Notes under the pieces: model-generated
What the model was told of the DNA's origin: nothing
What the model saw: only the letters and a program-made list of their open reading frames with translations
The model's database searches: none
Assembly: GCA_029465975.1 (NCBI GenBank)
Contig: CM055737.1
Location: 16,005,645-16,069,644 of the forward strand
Length of the DNA: 64,000 nt
Reading direction: 5' to 3'
Source: Dallia pectoralis
Taxonomy: Eukaryota; Chordata; Actinopteri; Esociformes; Umbridae
Made by a program: the position numbers and the translations under genes
In this document: positions 48,943 through 62,400 of the stretch, one piece after another
How positions within the stretch are numbered: position 1 is the first letter of the stretch
Layout of the letters: every line of letters begins with the position of its first letter

Positions 48943-50952
48943 TATTAGAAAAGTTGAAATTACAGCTCTTATTGATTTCTTCACTGCATAATTAACTTTT
49001 TGATTGATTGTTTCTTCCCGCCAAGAAAATAACAAAATGCTTACAACACTAGATATTCCTAGGCGGTCTCCCATCCAAGTACTAACCAAGCCCGACCCTG
49101 CTTGGCTTCCGAGATCAGGCGAGATCGGGCGTTTTCAGGGTGGTGTGGCCGTAAGCTATTAGAAAAGTTGAAATTACAGCTCTTATTGATTTCTTCACTG
49201 CATAATTAACTTTTTGATTGATTGTTTCTTCCCGCCAAGAAAATAACAAAATGCTTACAACACTAGATATTCCTAGGCGGTCTCCCATCCAAGTACTAAC
49301 CAAGCCCGACCCTGCTTGGCTTCCGAGATCAGACGAGATCGGGCGTTTTCAGGGTGGTGTGGCCGTAAGCTATTAGAACATTTGAAAATACAGCTCTGAT
49401 TGATTTCTTCACTGCATAATTAACTTTTTGATTGATTGTTTCTTCCCGCCAAGAAAATAACAAAATGCTTACAACACTAGATATTCCTAGGCGGTCTCCC
49501 ATCCAAGTACTAACCAAGCCCGACCCTGCTTGGCTTCCGAGATCAGGTGTTTTCAGGGTGGTGTGGCCGTAAGCTATTAGAAAAGTTGAAATTACAGCTC
49601 TTATTGATTTCTTCACTGCATAATTAACTTTTTGATTGATTGTTTCTTCCCGCCAAGAAAATAACAAAATGCTTACAACACTAGATATTCCTAGGCGGTC
49701 TCCCATCCAAGTACTAACCAAGCCCGACCCTGTTTGGCTTCCGAGATCAGACGAGATCGGGCGTTTTCAGGGTGGTGTGGCCGTAAGCTATTAGAACATT
49801 TGAAAATACAGCTCTTATTGATTTCTTCACTGCATAATTAACTTTTTGATTGATTGTTTCTTCCCGCCAAGAAAATAACAAAATGCTTACAACACTAGAT
49901 ATTCCTAGGCGGTCTCCCATCCAAGTACTAACCAAGCCCGACCCTGCTTGGCTTCCGAGATCAGACGAGATCGGGCGTTTTCAGGGTGGTGTGGCCGTAA
50001 GCTATTAGAAAAGTTGAAATTACAGCTCTTATTGATTTCTTCACTGCATAATTAACTTTTTGATTGATTGTTTCTTCCCGCCAAGAAAATAACAAAATGC
50101 TTACAACACTAGATATTCCTAGGCGGTCTCCCATCCAAGTACTAACCAAGCCCGACCCTGTTTGGCTTCCGAGATCAGACGAGATCGGGCGTTTTCAGGG
50201 TGGTGTGGCCGTAAGCTATTAGAAAGTTGAAATTACAGCTCTTATTGATTTCTTCACTGCATAATTAACTTTTTGATTGATTGTTTCTTCCCGCCAAGAA
50301 AATAACAAAATGCTTACAACACTAGATATTCCTAGGCGGTCTCCCATCCAAGTACTAACCAAGCCCGACCCTGTTTGGCTTCCGAGATCAGACGAGATCG
50401 GGCGTTTTCAGGGTGGTGTGGCCGTAAGCTATTAGAAAAGTTGAAATTACAGCTCTTATTGATTTCTTCACTGCATAATTAACTTTTTGATTGATTGTTT
50501 CTTCCCGCCAAGAAAATAACAAAATGCTTACAACACTAGATATTCCTAGGCGGTCTCCCATCCAAGTACTAACCAAGCCCGACCCTGCTTGGCTTCCGAG
50601 ATCAGACGAGATCGGGCGTTTTCAGGGTGGTGTGGCCGTAAGCTATTAGAAAGTTGAAATTACAGCTCTTATTGATTTCTTCACTGCATAATTAACTTTT
50701 TGATTGATTGTTTCTTCCCGCCAAGAAAATAACAAAATGCTTACAACACTAGATATTCCTAGGCGGTCTCCCATCCAAGTACTAACCAAGCCCGACCCTG
50801 CTTGGCTTCCGAGATCAGACGAGATCGGGCGTTTTCAGGGTGGTGTGGCCGTAAGCTATTAGAAAAGTTGAAATTACAGCTCTTATTGATTTCTTCACTG
50901 CATAATTAACTTTTTGATTGATTGTTTCTTCCCGCCAAGAAAATAACAAAAT

Positions 50953-51045
50953 GCTTACAACACTAGATATTCCTAGGCGGTCTCCCATCCAAGTACTAAC
51001 CAAGCCCGACCCTGCTTGGCTTCCGAGATCAGACGAGATCGGGCG
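50953..51045 (-). pseudogene. 3' part of a 5S gene split by the LINE
   Basis: This is the downstream part of the interrupted 5S copy. It starts at CGCCCGATC immediately after the LINE poly(A) and runs to GTTGTAAGC. It lacks the first 25 nt of 5S, but the TFIIIA control region is whole. The upstream part is at 56376-56440. Confidence 0.9.
51005..51045. repeat. Target-site duplication, 3' copy
   Basis: 41 bp of 5S sequence (from CCCGACCC to ATCGGGCG) flank the LINE 3' end and recur as 40 bp at 56376-56415, where one T is missing (GGCTCCGAG). The four T bases at 51046-51049 could belong to either 5S or poly(A), so the duplication may be up to 45 bp. Confidence 0.9.
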
Positions 51046-51271
51046 TTTTTTTTTTTTTTTTTCTCTTTTATTATCAAAAATCATCTCAATGTTCAATATT
51101 TACAACATTTTATACAATATTAATAGACAATCACATACACTATTCAAACAAAACCCACAACAACTCTAATCATTGCCACCTTCAAAAATTATAATTTAAA
51201 CCACCATCCTCCCTTTTGAAATCAAACTGTTTCCTCTACACATTGCTCCTTCAAAATCAAACAACTCCCAT

Positions 51272-54200
51272 TTACTCAAAAAGACCCACATGAGCTCTAA
51301 ACAGAGACACAAATAGGCTCCACACATTCATTTTCTTCTTTTCAAAGAATGCATAATTCCTCCTACAATATATCGCATATCTCACAAAACTCATTACAAT
51401 ATTTAACAATCCAACATTCACCCCTCCCCATTTCCCCGACACCCCAAATAAAACCAATTCCTCCCACTCCAACTCCCTAAACACTTCTGCATTCCAATTC
51501 TTCCAAAGCATCTCCTTAACTTTACAAAAATATCCTGCCAATTCAGGACATTTAATAAACAGATGTAACAAATCCTCCGCTAGACTCCCACATACATCAC
51601 ATTCCCTCTGTACATCGTGATTTATCTGATGCAAAACTATCTTTGTGTAAATTCTATTATGCCTAATTTTAAAATCAGTACCCTCACACTCAATTTTATT
51701 TCCATGCACATATAAGTTTTCCCAAATAACACCAACCTCTTTTCCCGGAAACACCCGTCTCCACATCCACTCTGATGCAGGCCTGTCCACCACCATGAGA
51801 AGACTGTACATTTGTTTTGTCTTTACTCCTGCAAATGATTCAGACTTGTCCCCATTTCGAATAAACAAGTACGGAAACACAAACAGATCTTCCCCCACCT
51901 CATCCTTATTTACAATTGCAACCCATTGCTCTGGTATGCTAGCTTTCACCTTGTTATACAAATTAATCACTGTGCCTCTCCAAACATTTTCAGTACACTC
52001 TCCCACAATGTCCACAATTGCCTGGTCCCTCAGAAACCCGGAATCACCACATAAGAAAAATCTTTTATCATATGTAGGTCCGCTCTTATAAATAATGGGC
52101 TGTACAGCACTTTCCCTTCATTTAAAATGTTCGGATTTAAAAACACAGGCTGATTCATAACCAAGTCTTTATGCTCACACTTATAAGAGATAAAAGGAAG
52201 AAATTCCCCCCAAGCTTTAAATACTTCCGCATAGAAACCTGGAACCCGGTCACACATGGGCCTATTCCAGATCATTAGAAGCCCACTCTCCTCGCATCCA
52301 CCAACCTCATATAGAAATTTTCTGAAGAATGTCTTCCAACCATATTCTTCCAGCCCATATAAATACCTCTGTACCATTTTAACTCTTAAAGCTTTTCGTC
52401 TTGCATCAATGTCAATCAATTTAAGACCCCCATCTTTCAAATCAGCAGCAAGAGTGGCTCTGGATATCCTCGCCCCCTTCCCTCCCCACAAAAACTCTGA
52501 TACCAGGGCCCTCAAGCCCCTCAGGACCCAATCCGGCATCTCAAGGACACCCATAACATAAACACACTTAGAAAGCAAAAGAGAATTCACTACCACCACC
52601 TTCCCTTTTAAATGTAGAGTTCTCAACTTCCAAAAAGATAAGGTGTGTTTTATTTTATTTAGGACCCCTGTCCATGTCACATCCCGAGCCTCCCTTTCAT
52701 CACTACCTAGGTTTACCCCTAGCACCTTTATTAAAGCGTCTGCCTTTTTAAAATGGTATCTACACCCCTGGTCAGTAACCCCACCCAGATACATTATCTC
52801 TGTCTTCTCTACATTCACCATTGCACCAGATGCCCTCCCAAACATCCCAAAACACTCCATTATTTTATTGACACTCTCCACATCCCTAACAGTGCAAGTA
52901 GTATCATCTGCATACTGTTGCACTATGCTAACACCCCCTGGGAGCATAACACCTCTTATCAGTGGGTCAGATTTGAGCATAGCCGCCAATGGCTCTACTG
53001 ACATACAGAAAAGAGCTGCAGACATCGGGCAACCCTGCCTTACCGACCTTTCAAGGGAAAAGCATCCGTCAGCAGTCCATTACATTTCACTCTACTGACG
53101 GCAGAACCGTACAGCAATCGAATCCAGTCTACCATCCGCTGGCCAAATCCAAAAGTCGTAAGTGTCTGCCATAAATATCCATGCTCTACCCTATCAAAAG
53201 CCTTGTTGAAGTCCAGGCTTATTACTATACCTCCCTCAACAGACAATTGTCTAATCACATCCCGTAACGTACATACAATATCGGCTATATCCCTTCCAGG
53301 GACACTATATGCCTGATTTTCTGATATTATACTCCCCATTACTCTGTTGATTCTGGCGGCCAGGACCTTAGTCAATATTTTATAATCTGTATTCAAAAGA
53401 CTTAACGGCCTATAATTTTCCAAATTCCCTTTACTTCCCTTGTTCTTATATAACATAATGACCGAACTTGTTGCCAATGATTCTGGGACTTCCTCTGCCC
53501 GTTCCATGTGCTGATACACTTCTAACAGAACAGGAGCAAGAATATCCACAAACGTTTTGTAAAACTCACTCGTCAGGCCATCTAAGCCAGGGCTTTTATT
53601 GCACTTCATGGACTTAATAGCCTCTCGTATCTCCTTCACTGTCAAGTCTGCATCACACATCAGACTCTCATCTGTAGATATTTTGGCACTAACATGACTT
53701 AACACTCTGTCAATACAGCCCTGGTCAGTGCTCCCCCTGGTATATAATCCTTTATAAAAACACTCAACAGTATCCAAGACCCCCACTAAGTCAGTGACTT
53801 TCTCCCCACTTCCATTCTCCACGCTCAGTACTATACTTTCTTTCCTGTCTTTTCTTTTCCAATCCCAAAAAGAAAGAGGTACTTCTTTCCCCTTCTAATG
53901 CATATTGTACTCTGCTTCTCACAATAGCCCCCACACACCTACTTTTATCAAATTCATTTACCTCAGCTTGAGCTTGAATGAACCCTGCAATGTCATATCC
54001 CACCTCTGTTTCTGCTCTGTGTAACTCTCTCTCCATCTTTCTTCTGAGTTCCATTCCCTTCTTGTTTAATTGAGAACTCCTCTTTCTAGCATATTTAATG
54101 CTCATCTGTCTAATTCTATCTTTCAGCCCCTCCCACCAAACCCCAGGATTAACAATCCTAGACTCCCTGTTCAATTCATCTTTAATACCGGTGGATATTA

Positions 54201-55001
54201 AATGTACATACTTTTCTTCTTTCAGCAGACCCGCATTTAAACACCATACTCCACCACCCCTATTAGGCTCACAGGGACCCAGAACAAACCTCATTGAGGC
54301 ATGGTCACTCATAAAGTTAAACGTATAGCACATCTTCCTACAATCAGGCACCACATTTACACTTGCAAAACAGTAATCAATTCGACTTTGCTTAAGTTCG
54401 TTCAAAACAACCTGCCGCCTCGAGTACTCTCTTTTGCAGGGATGCATACCCCGCCATACATCACATAAATTATGCGTATTCATAACCCCTGCCAAAACAC
54501 CCTTTGACACGTCAGAGCGAAAGTAAGCACTCTTAGGTGCATCCAACGTTGTCATACGTACATTAAAATCCCCCACCAATATACAGTTCCCGCTACATTT
54601 TTGCCCAATCAACTTAAAAAATGGGATCTTTCCACTTCGTTATTGGGTGCATAGACATTCATCAAGGTATACACAACATTCAGGTATTCAAATTGAATTA
54701 TTAAAAGTCGTCCCTTGTCATCTGCATACAGCTGCTGTACATTCTGCACTACATCACCTCTAATCAAAATAGCAACCCCACACCTCCGTTCACCACCATT
54801 ATTGAAATAAAGCCCCTCCGTCCACCTCTTTCTCACGTCAGCCATTTTAGAATCAGTCCAGTGAGTCTCCTGTAGGCACAAAATGTCTGCCCGTAGTGAG
54901 CCAACCACCTGATCAAATTTGCCCATATTCCTAAGGCTATTAATGTTCACAGAGATCACACTCACCATTAGAAGTATAAAGAAGATGGCGTATTTCCACA
55001 T
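51272..55001 (-). pseudogene. LINE ORF2: endonuclease / reverse transcriptase, frameshifted
   Basis: ORF2 is open in pieces: 54609-55001, 53791-54612, 53040-53822, 52030-53025 and 51272-52015. The first two carry the APE endonuclease, with LCLQETHW, CILVGDFN, SRIDYCF and SDHAS all present. The next two carry the reverse transcriptase, with NYRPLSLLNTDYKILTKVLA, SLDFNKAFDRVEH, RQGCP and catalytic QYADD. The last ends with a C-x2-C...H...C motif (CDVCGSLAEDLLHLFIKC). Frame changes occur near 54615 (short T run), 53820, 53040 (before RQGCP) and 52030, each explained by about one lost base. The start ATG overlaps the ORF1 stop. Joined conceptually, it would exceed 1200 residues, normal for Tx1. 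As assembled it cannot give one protein; sequencing error at homopolymers is a real alternative. Confidence 0.9.
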
Positions 55002-56161
55002 CAGGAATTATTTTTCTTCTTCTTTGTGGCCTTAGGCCTCCTCTCCTCCACAACTTTGGATCTAGCTCTTCTGACATCCTCCAACGATACCTCGCCACCA
55101 GAGTCTTTCCGCTTTGTGGATCCTTCACTCACACCCGAGACTCCTGGGAGCATTACCTGTTCATCTTCTACCCCCTCCAGGACGGCACTGGCTGCCCCCG
55201 GATAGGTTCCCGGTAGAGTCCCACTCCCAGCAGCACATGCAGGGTCTTCTCCACTAACAATTACCCCATCCATGACTGCCTCATCCAAGCTAGGTCCAAT
55301 CTGGTCGACATCAGCTTCACCATCACTTTCCACATCTTCCTGTTGCTCCTCCTCCTGGTCATTCTCCTCCTCCGCGCCCTCATCCGTCTCTTCCACCATC
55401 TCCACTACTCCTCCCAAAAGCCCCGCAAGACACACACATTGCGTGCCCATTTCCCCACAGTCCGAGCATCGACTCTCTTGCTGTTGATTGCACTCTCTTG
55501 CGTAGTGTCCCTGTGCCTTACATCGTCTACAGAAGAAATCCGGACACTCCCGAACGAGCGTGACCCGGTTGAATGCAAACACGGCACACCTTCACCTGTC
55601 TGTCATGAATCACCCGGAAGTACTCCGGCCCCTCCATCGTGTCAATTTAACTGAATAAGGCAGAGAGCGGACACTCTCCGTGAATTTCACCTTACAGAAC
55701 CTTGTTCCATCTGCTACATCCGTCCCCGGCCAATTTCTCCTCTTGATAGGAGATACTGCAGACACCCCCCAAAACTGCAATTTGGCCAAAATAATGTTGT
55801 CCTCAATATATACAGGCAGATTCAAAAAGGATACTACCATTTCATCTGCAGATATGTCTTTTGCCATCACTCGACATGACTTAATCTTCAGACCGTCCAT
55901 TAATTTCTCCTTCCCACGTTCATGTGACATAGTGACTTCATATTTCTGGTTTCCTTTGAACCTGCACCCATTCACCTGGCCACACGCTTCCTTGATACCC
56001 CGTAATAGTTCCATCAAAGTTAACTTTTCTTCCCCAGTGATATCTACCGCCACCGTCAAATTCTTGTCATACACTTTTCCAATTCGTGTTGTTTCCGCAG
56101 AACCACCATTCCGCTGTCCTACCCCAATCATTGGTCTTCCTATACCTGACTGATCCACCAT
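55001..56161 (-). pseudogene. LINE ORF1: nucleic-acid-binding protein, frameshifted
   Basis: The N-terminal part (55610-56161, from MVDQSGIG) has an RRM-like region ending near FCKVKFTESVRSLPYSVKL. A short middle segment in another frame (about 55560-55635) encodes EYFRVIHDRQVKVCRVC and QPGH. The original frame then resumes with VRECPDFFCRRCKAQGHYA and a third Cys pair (CSDCGEMG). The CCHC knuckles are typical of Tx1 ORF1, which binds element RNA. An acidic stretch and a basic end (KKKKNNS) follow. Two compensating single-base indels interrupt the frame around the first knuckle. Confidence 0.85.
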
Positions 56162-56375
56162 TGTAGTCTGTCAAAAGTTTCCCAAAAGATGAAGAAAAAA
56201 GGGTACAGGGTTCCCCAAACGGCCCTGGCCGCTGGGGAACAACAAAAAAAATAACAAGACAACCCAAAACCACTAAATTCAAAAAAACCACACACAAACA
56301 AAACTAGAGAGTAGTCCACAAAGAAACTCCCCAATCTCAAACACAGTCAGCAATCAGCAACACCTGGCTCAAACT

Positions 56376-56440
56376 CCCGACCCTGCTTGGCTCCGAGATC
56401 AGACGAGATCGGGCGTTTTCAGGGTGGTGTGGCCGTAAGC
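56376..56440 (-). pseudogene. 5' part of a 5S gene split by the LINE
   Basis: Nucleotides 1 to about 66 of a class A 5S copy (GCTTACGG to GGGTCGGG) are joined to the LINE 5' end (AGTTTGAGCC). Box C and the terminator are absent. It includes the 5' copy of the target-site duplication, with one base missing. Confidence 0.9.
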
Positions 56441-59400
56441 TATTAGAAGAAGTTGAAAATACAGCTCTTATTGATTTCTTCACTGCATAATTAACTTTTT
56501 GATTGATTGTTTCTTCCCGCCAAGAAAATAACAAAATGCTTACAACACTAGATATTCCTAGGCGGTCTCCCATCCAAGTACTAACCAAGCCCGACCCTGT
56601 TTGGCTTCCGAGATCAGGCGTTTTCAGGGTGGTGTGGCCGTAAGCTATTAGAAAGTTGAAATTACAGCTCTTATTGATTTCTTCACTGCATAATTAACTT
56701 TTTGATTGATTGTTTCTTCCCGCCAAGAAAATAACAAAATGCTTACAACACTAGATATTCCTAGGCGGTCTCCCATCCAAGTACTAACCAAGCCCGACCC
56801 TGCTTGGCTTCCGAGATCAGACGAGATCGGGCGTTTTCAGGGTGGTGTGGCCGTAAGCTATTAGAAAAGTTGAAATTACAGCTCTTATTGATTTCTTCAC
56901 TGCATAATTAACTTTTTGATTGATTGTTTCTTCCCGCCAAGAAAATAACAAAATGCTTACAACACTAGATATTCCTAGGCGGTCTCCCATCCAAGTACTA
57001 ACCAAGCCCGACCCTGTTTGGCTTCCGAGATCAGGGCGTTTTCAGGGTGGTGTGGCCGTAAGCTATTAGAAAAGTTGAAATTACAGCTCTTATTGATTTC
57101 TTCACTGCATAATTAACTTTTTGATTGATTGTTTCTTCCCGCCAAGAAAATAACAAAATGCTTACAACACTAGATATTCCTAGGCGGTCTCCCATCCAAG
57201 TACTAACCAAGCCCAACCCTGCTTGGCTTCCGAGATCAGACGAGATCGGGCGTTTTCAGGGTGGTGTGGCCGTAAGCTATTAGAAATTTGAAATTACAGC
57301 TCTTATTGATTTCTTCACTGCATAATTAACTTTTTGATTGATTGTTTCTTCCCGCCAAGAAAATAACAAAATGCTTACAACACTAGATATTCCTAGGCGG
57401 TCTCCCATCCAAGTACTAACCAAGCCCGACCCTGCTTGGCTTCCGAGATCAGACGAGATCGGGCGTTTTCAGGGTGGTGTGGCCGTAAGCTATTAGAAAA
57501 GTTGAAATTACAGCTCTTATTGATTTCTTCACTGCATAATTAACTTTTTGATTGATTGTTTCTTCCCGCCAAGAAAATAACAAAATGCTTACAACACTAG
57601 ATATTCCTAGGCGGTCTCCCATCCAAGTACTAACCAAGCCCGACCCTGTTTGGCTTCCGAGATCAGGCGTTTTCAGGGTGGTGTGGCCGTAGGCTATTAG
57701 AACAAGTTGAAAATACAGCTCTTATTGATTTCTTCACTGCATAATTAACTTTTTGATTGATTGTTTCTTCCCGCCAAGAAAATAACAAAATGCTTACAAC
57801 ACTAGATATTCCTAGGCGGTCTCCCATCCAAGTACTAACCAAGCCCGACCCTGTTTGGCTTCCGAGATCAGGCGTTTTCAGGGTGGTGTGGCCGTAAGCT
57901 ATTAGAAAGTTGAAATTACAGCTCTTATTGATTTCTTCACTGCATAATTAACTTTTTGATTGATTGTTTCTTCCCGCCAAGAAAATAACAAAATGCTTAC
58001 AACACTAGATATTCCTAGGCGGTCTCCCATCCAAGTACTAACCAAGCCCGACCCTGCTTGGCTTCCGAGATCAGACGAGATCGGGCGTTTTCAGGGTGGT
58101 GTGGCCGTAAGCTATTAGAAAAGTTGAAATTACAGCTCTTATTGATTTCTTCACTGCATAATTAACTTTTTGATTGATTGTTTCTTCCCGCCATGAAAAT
58201 AACAAAATGCTTACAACACTAGATATTCCTAGGCGGTCTCCCATCCAAGTACTAACCAAGCCCAACCCTGCTTGGCTTCCGAGATCAGGAGATCGGGCGT
58301 TTTCAGGGTGGTGTGGCCGTAAGCTATTAGAAAAGTTGAAATTACAGCTCTTATTGATTTCTTCACTGCATAATTAACTTTTTGATTGATTGTTTCTTCC
58401 CGCCAAGAAAATAACAAAATGCTTACAACACTAGATATTCCCAGGCGGTCTCCCATCCAAGTACTAACCAAGCCCGACCCTGTTTGGTTTCCGAGATCAG
58501 GCGTTTTCAGGGTGGTGTGGCCGTAGGGTATTAGAACATTTGAAAATACAGCTGTTATTGATTTCTTCACTGCATAATTAACTTTTTGATTGATTGTTTC
58601 TTCCCGCCAAGAAAATAACAAAATGCTTACAACACTAGATATTCCTAGGCGGTCTCCCATCCAAGTACTAACCAAGCCCGACCCTGCTTGGCTTCCGAGA
58701 TCAGACGAGATCGGGCGTTTTCAGGGTGGTGTGGCCGTAAGCTATTAGAAAGTTGAAATTACAGCTCTTATTGATTTCTTCACTGCATAATTAACTTTTT
58801 GATTGATTGTTTCTTCCCGCCAAGAAAATAACAAAATGCTTACAACACTAGATATTCCTAGGCGGTCTCCCATCCAAGTACTAACCAAGCCCAACCCTGC
58901 TTGGCTTCCGAGATCAGGCGTTTTTCAGGGTGGTGTGGCCGTAAGCTATTAGAAAGTTGAAATTACAGCTCTTATTGATTTCTTCACTGCATAATTAACT
59001 TTTTGATTGATTGTTTCTTCCCGCCAAGAAAATAACAAAATGCTTACAACACTAGATATTCCCAGGCGGTCTCCCATCCAAGTACTAACCAAGCCCGACC
59101 CTGCTTGGCTTCCGAGATCAGGCGTTTTCAGGGTGGTGTGGCCGTAAGCTATTAGAACAGTTGAAATTACAGCTGTTATTGATTTCTTCACTGCATAATT
59201 AACTTTTTGATTGATTGTTTCTTCCCGCCAAGAAAATAACAAAATGCTTATAACACTAGATATTCCTAGGCGGTCTCCCATCCAAGTACTAACCAAGCCC
59301 GACCCTGCTTGGCTTCCGAGATCAGACGAGATCGGGCGTTTTCAGGGTGGTGTGGCCGTAAGCTATTAGAAAGTTGAAATTACAGCTCTTATTGATTTCT

Positions 59401-62400
59401 TCACTGCATAATTAACTTTTTGATTGATTGTTTCTTCCCGCCATGAAAATAACAAAATGCTTACAACACTAGATATTCCTAGGCGGTCTCCCATCCAAGT
59501 ACTAACCAAGCCCGACCCTGTTTGGCTTCCGAGATCGGGCGTTTTCAGGGTGGTGTGGCCGTAAGCTATTAGAAAAGTTGAAATTACAGCTGTTATTGAT
59601 TTCTTCACTGCATAATTAACTTTTTGATTGATTGTTTCTTCCCGCCAAGAAAATAACAAAATGCTTACAACACTAGATATTCCTAGGCGGTCTCCCATCC
59701 AAGTACTAACCAAGCCCGACCCTGCTTGGCTTCCGAGATCAGACGAGATCGGGCGTTTTCAGGGTGGTGTGGCCGTAAGCTATTAGAAGAGTTGAAATTA
59801 CAGCTCTTATTGATTTCTTCACTGCATAATTAACTTTTTGATTGATTGTTTCTTCCCGCCATGAAAATAACAAAATGCTTACAACACTAGATATTCCTAG
59901 GCGGTCTCCCATCCAAGTACTAACCAAGCCCAACCCTGCTTGGCTTCCGAGATCAGACGAGATCGGGCGTTTTCAGGGTGGTGTGGCCGTAAGCTATTAG
60001 AAAAGTTGAAATTACAGCTGTTATTGATTTCTTCACTGCATAATTAACTTTTTGATTGATTGTTTCTTCCCGCCAAGAAAATAACAAAATGCTTACAACA
60101 CTAGATATTCCTAGGCGGTCTCCCATCCAAGTACTAACCAAGCCCGACCCTCCTTCGATCCGTTTGGCTTCCGAGATCGGGCGTTTTCAGGGTGGTGTGG
60201 CCGTAAGCTATTAGAAAAGTTGAAATTACAGCTCTTATTGATTTCTTCACTGCATAATTAACTTTTTGATTGATTGTTTCTTCCCGCCAAGAAAATAACA
60301 AAATGCTTACAACACTAGATATTCCAGGCGGTCTCCCATCCAAGTACTAACCAAGCCCGACCCTGTTTGGCTTTCCGAGATCGGGCGTTTTCAGGGTGGT
60401 GTGGCCGTAAGCTATTAGAAATTTGAAAATTACAGCTCTTATTGATTTCTTCACTGCATAATTAACTTTTTGATTGATTGTTTCTTCCCGCCAAGAAAAT
60501 AACAAAATGCTTACAACACTAGATATTCCTAGGCGGTCTCCCATCCAAGTACTAACCAAGCCCGACCCTGCTTGGCTTCCGAGATCAGACGAGATCGGGC
60601 GTTTTCAGGGTGGTGTGGCCGTAAGCTATTAGAAAAGTTGAAATTACAGCTCTTATTGATTTCTTCACTGCATAATTAACTTTTTGATTGATTGTTTCTT
60701 CCCGCCAAGAAAATAACAAAATGCTTACAACACTAGATATTCCTAGGCGGTCTCCCATCCAAGTACTAACCAAGCCCGACCCTGTTTGGCTTCCGAGATC
60801 AGGCGAGATCGGGCGTTTCAGGGTGGTGTGGCCGTAAGCTATTAGAAAAGTTGAAATTACAGCTCTTATTGATTTCTTCACTGCATAATTAACTTTTTGA
60901 TTGATTGTTTCTTCCCGCCAAGAAAATAACAAAATGCTTACAACACTAGATATTCCTAGGCGGTCTCCCATCCAAGTACTAACCAAGCCCACCCTGTTTG
61001 GCTTCCGAGATCAGACGAGATCGGGCGTTTTCAGGGTGGTGTGGCCGTAAGCTATTAGAAAGTTGAAATTACAGCTCTTATTGATTTCTTCACTGCATAA
61101 TTAACTTTTTGATTGATTGTTTCTTCCCGCCATGAAAATAACAAAATGCTTACAACACTAGATATTCCTAGGCGGTCTCCCATCCAAGTACTAACCAAGC
61201 CCAACCCTGCTTGGCTTCCGAGATCAGACGAGATCGGGCGTTTTCAGGGTGGTGTGGCCGTAAGCTATTAGAAAAGTTGAAATTACAGCTGTTATTGATT
61301 TCTTCACTGCATAATTAACTTTTTGATTGATTGTTTCTTCCCGCCAAGAAAATAACAAAATGCTTACAACACTAGATATTCCTAGGCGGTCTCCCATCCA
61401 AGTACTAACCAAGCCCGACCCTGTTTGGCTTCCGAGATCAGACGAGATCGGGCGCTTTCAGGGTGGTGTGGCCGTAAGCTATTAGAAAAGTTGAAATTAC
61501 AGCTCTTATTGATTTCTTCACTGCATAATTAACTTTTTGATTGTTTGTTTCTTCCCGCCAAGAAAATAACAAAATGCTTACAACACTAGATATTCCTAGG
61601 CGGTCTCCCATCCAAGTACTAACCAAGCCCGACGCTGCTTGGCTTCCGAGATCAGACGAGATCGGGCGTTTTCAGGGTGGTGTGGCCGTAAGCTATTAGA
61701 AAGTTGAAATTACAGCTCTTATTGATTTCTTCACTGCATAATTAACTTTTTGATTGATTGTTTCTTCCCGCCATGAAAATAACAAAATGCTTACAACACT
61801 AGATATTCCTAGGCGGTCTCCCATCCAAGTACTAACCAAGCCCGACCCTGTTTGGCTTCCGAGATCGACGAGATCGGGCGTTTTCAGGGTGGTGTGGCCG
61901 TAAGCTATTAGAAAGTTGAAATTACAGCTTTATTGATTTCTTCACTGCATAATTAACTTTTTGATTGATTGTTTCTTCCCGCCAAGAAAATAACAAAATG
62001 CTTACAACACTAGATATTTCCAGGCGGTCTCCCATCCAAGTACTAACCAAGCCCAACCCTGCTTGGCTTCCGAGATGAGGGATCGGGCGTTTTCAGGGTG
62101 TGTGGCCGTAAGCTATTAGACGAATTTGAAATTACAGCTGTTATTGATTTCTTCACTGCATAATTCACTTTTTGATTGATTGTTTCTTCCCGCCATGAAA
62201 ATAACAAAATGCTTACAACACTAGATATTCCTAGGCAGTCTCCCATCCAAGTACTAACCAAGCCCAACCCTGCTTGGCTTCCGAGATCAGACGAGATCGG
62301 GCGTTTTCAGGGTGGTGTGGCCGTAAGCTATTAGAAGAGTTGAAATTACAGCTGTTATTGATTTCTTCACTGCATAATTAACTTTTTGATAGATTGTTTC

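Larger units (their letters stand above)
46081..51045 (-). repeat. 5S rDNA array block 3b, homogeneous interior
   Basis: About 24 minus-strand units, most with period 214 bp and close to class A consensus. Full-length 118-nt copies by my count lie at 46517-46634, 46934-47051, 47147-47264, 47361-47478, 47779-47896, 48825-48942, 49253-49370, 49885-50002, 50526-50643 and 50739-50856. 49039-49156 and 49671-49788 each differ by about one base. Copies with the 10-nt deletion also occur, for example 46731-46838. The array is interrupted at 51045 by a LINE. Confidence 0.97.
51046..56375 (-). mobile_element. Tx1-clade LINE inserted in a 5S rRNA gene
   Basis: This 5.33-kb non-LTR retrotransposon lies on the minus strand, the same orientation as the 5S genes. 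It has a 5' UTR (56162-56375), ORF1 with RRM-like and CCHC regions, ORF2 with an APE-type endonuclease, reverse transcriptase and a C-terminal Cys/His motif, and a 3' UTR ending in about 17 A. It sits between nucleotides 25 and 26 of 5S at its 3' junction and is flanked by a duplication of about 41 bp. Sequence-specific Tx1-clade elements that target multicopy RNA genes, including a 5S-specific family in zebrafish (Mutsu, as I recall), are established. Membership in that family is inference. The element looks full length but has several frameshifts. Confidence 0.93.

Noticed and set aside
51795..53174. Plus-strand open frames within the LINE
   Set aside because: They are antisense shadows of ORF2, which carries clear endonuclease and reverse-transcriptase motifs on the minus strand.
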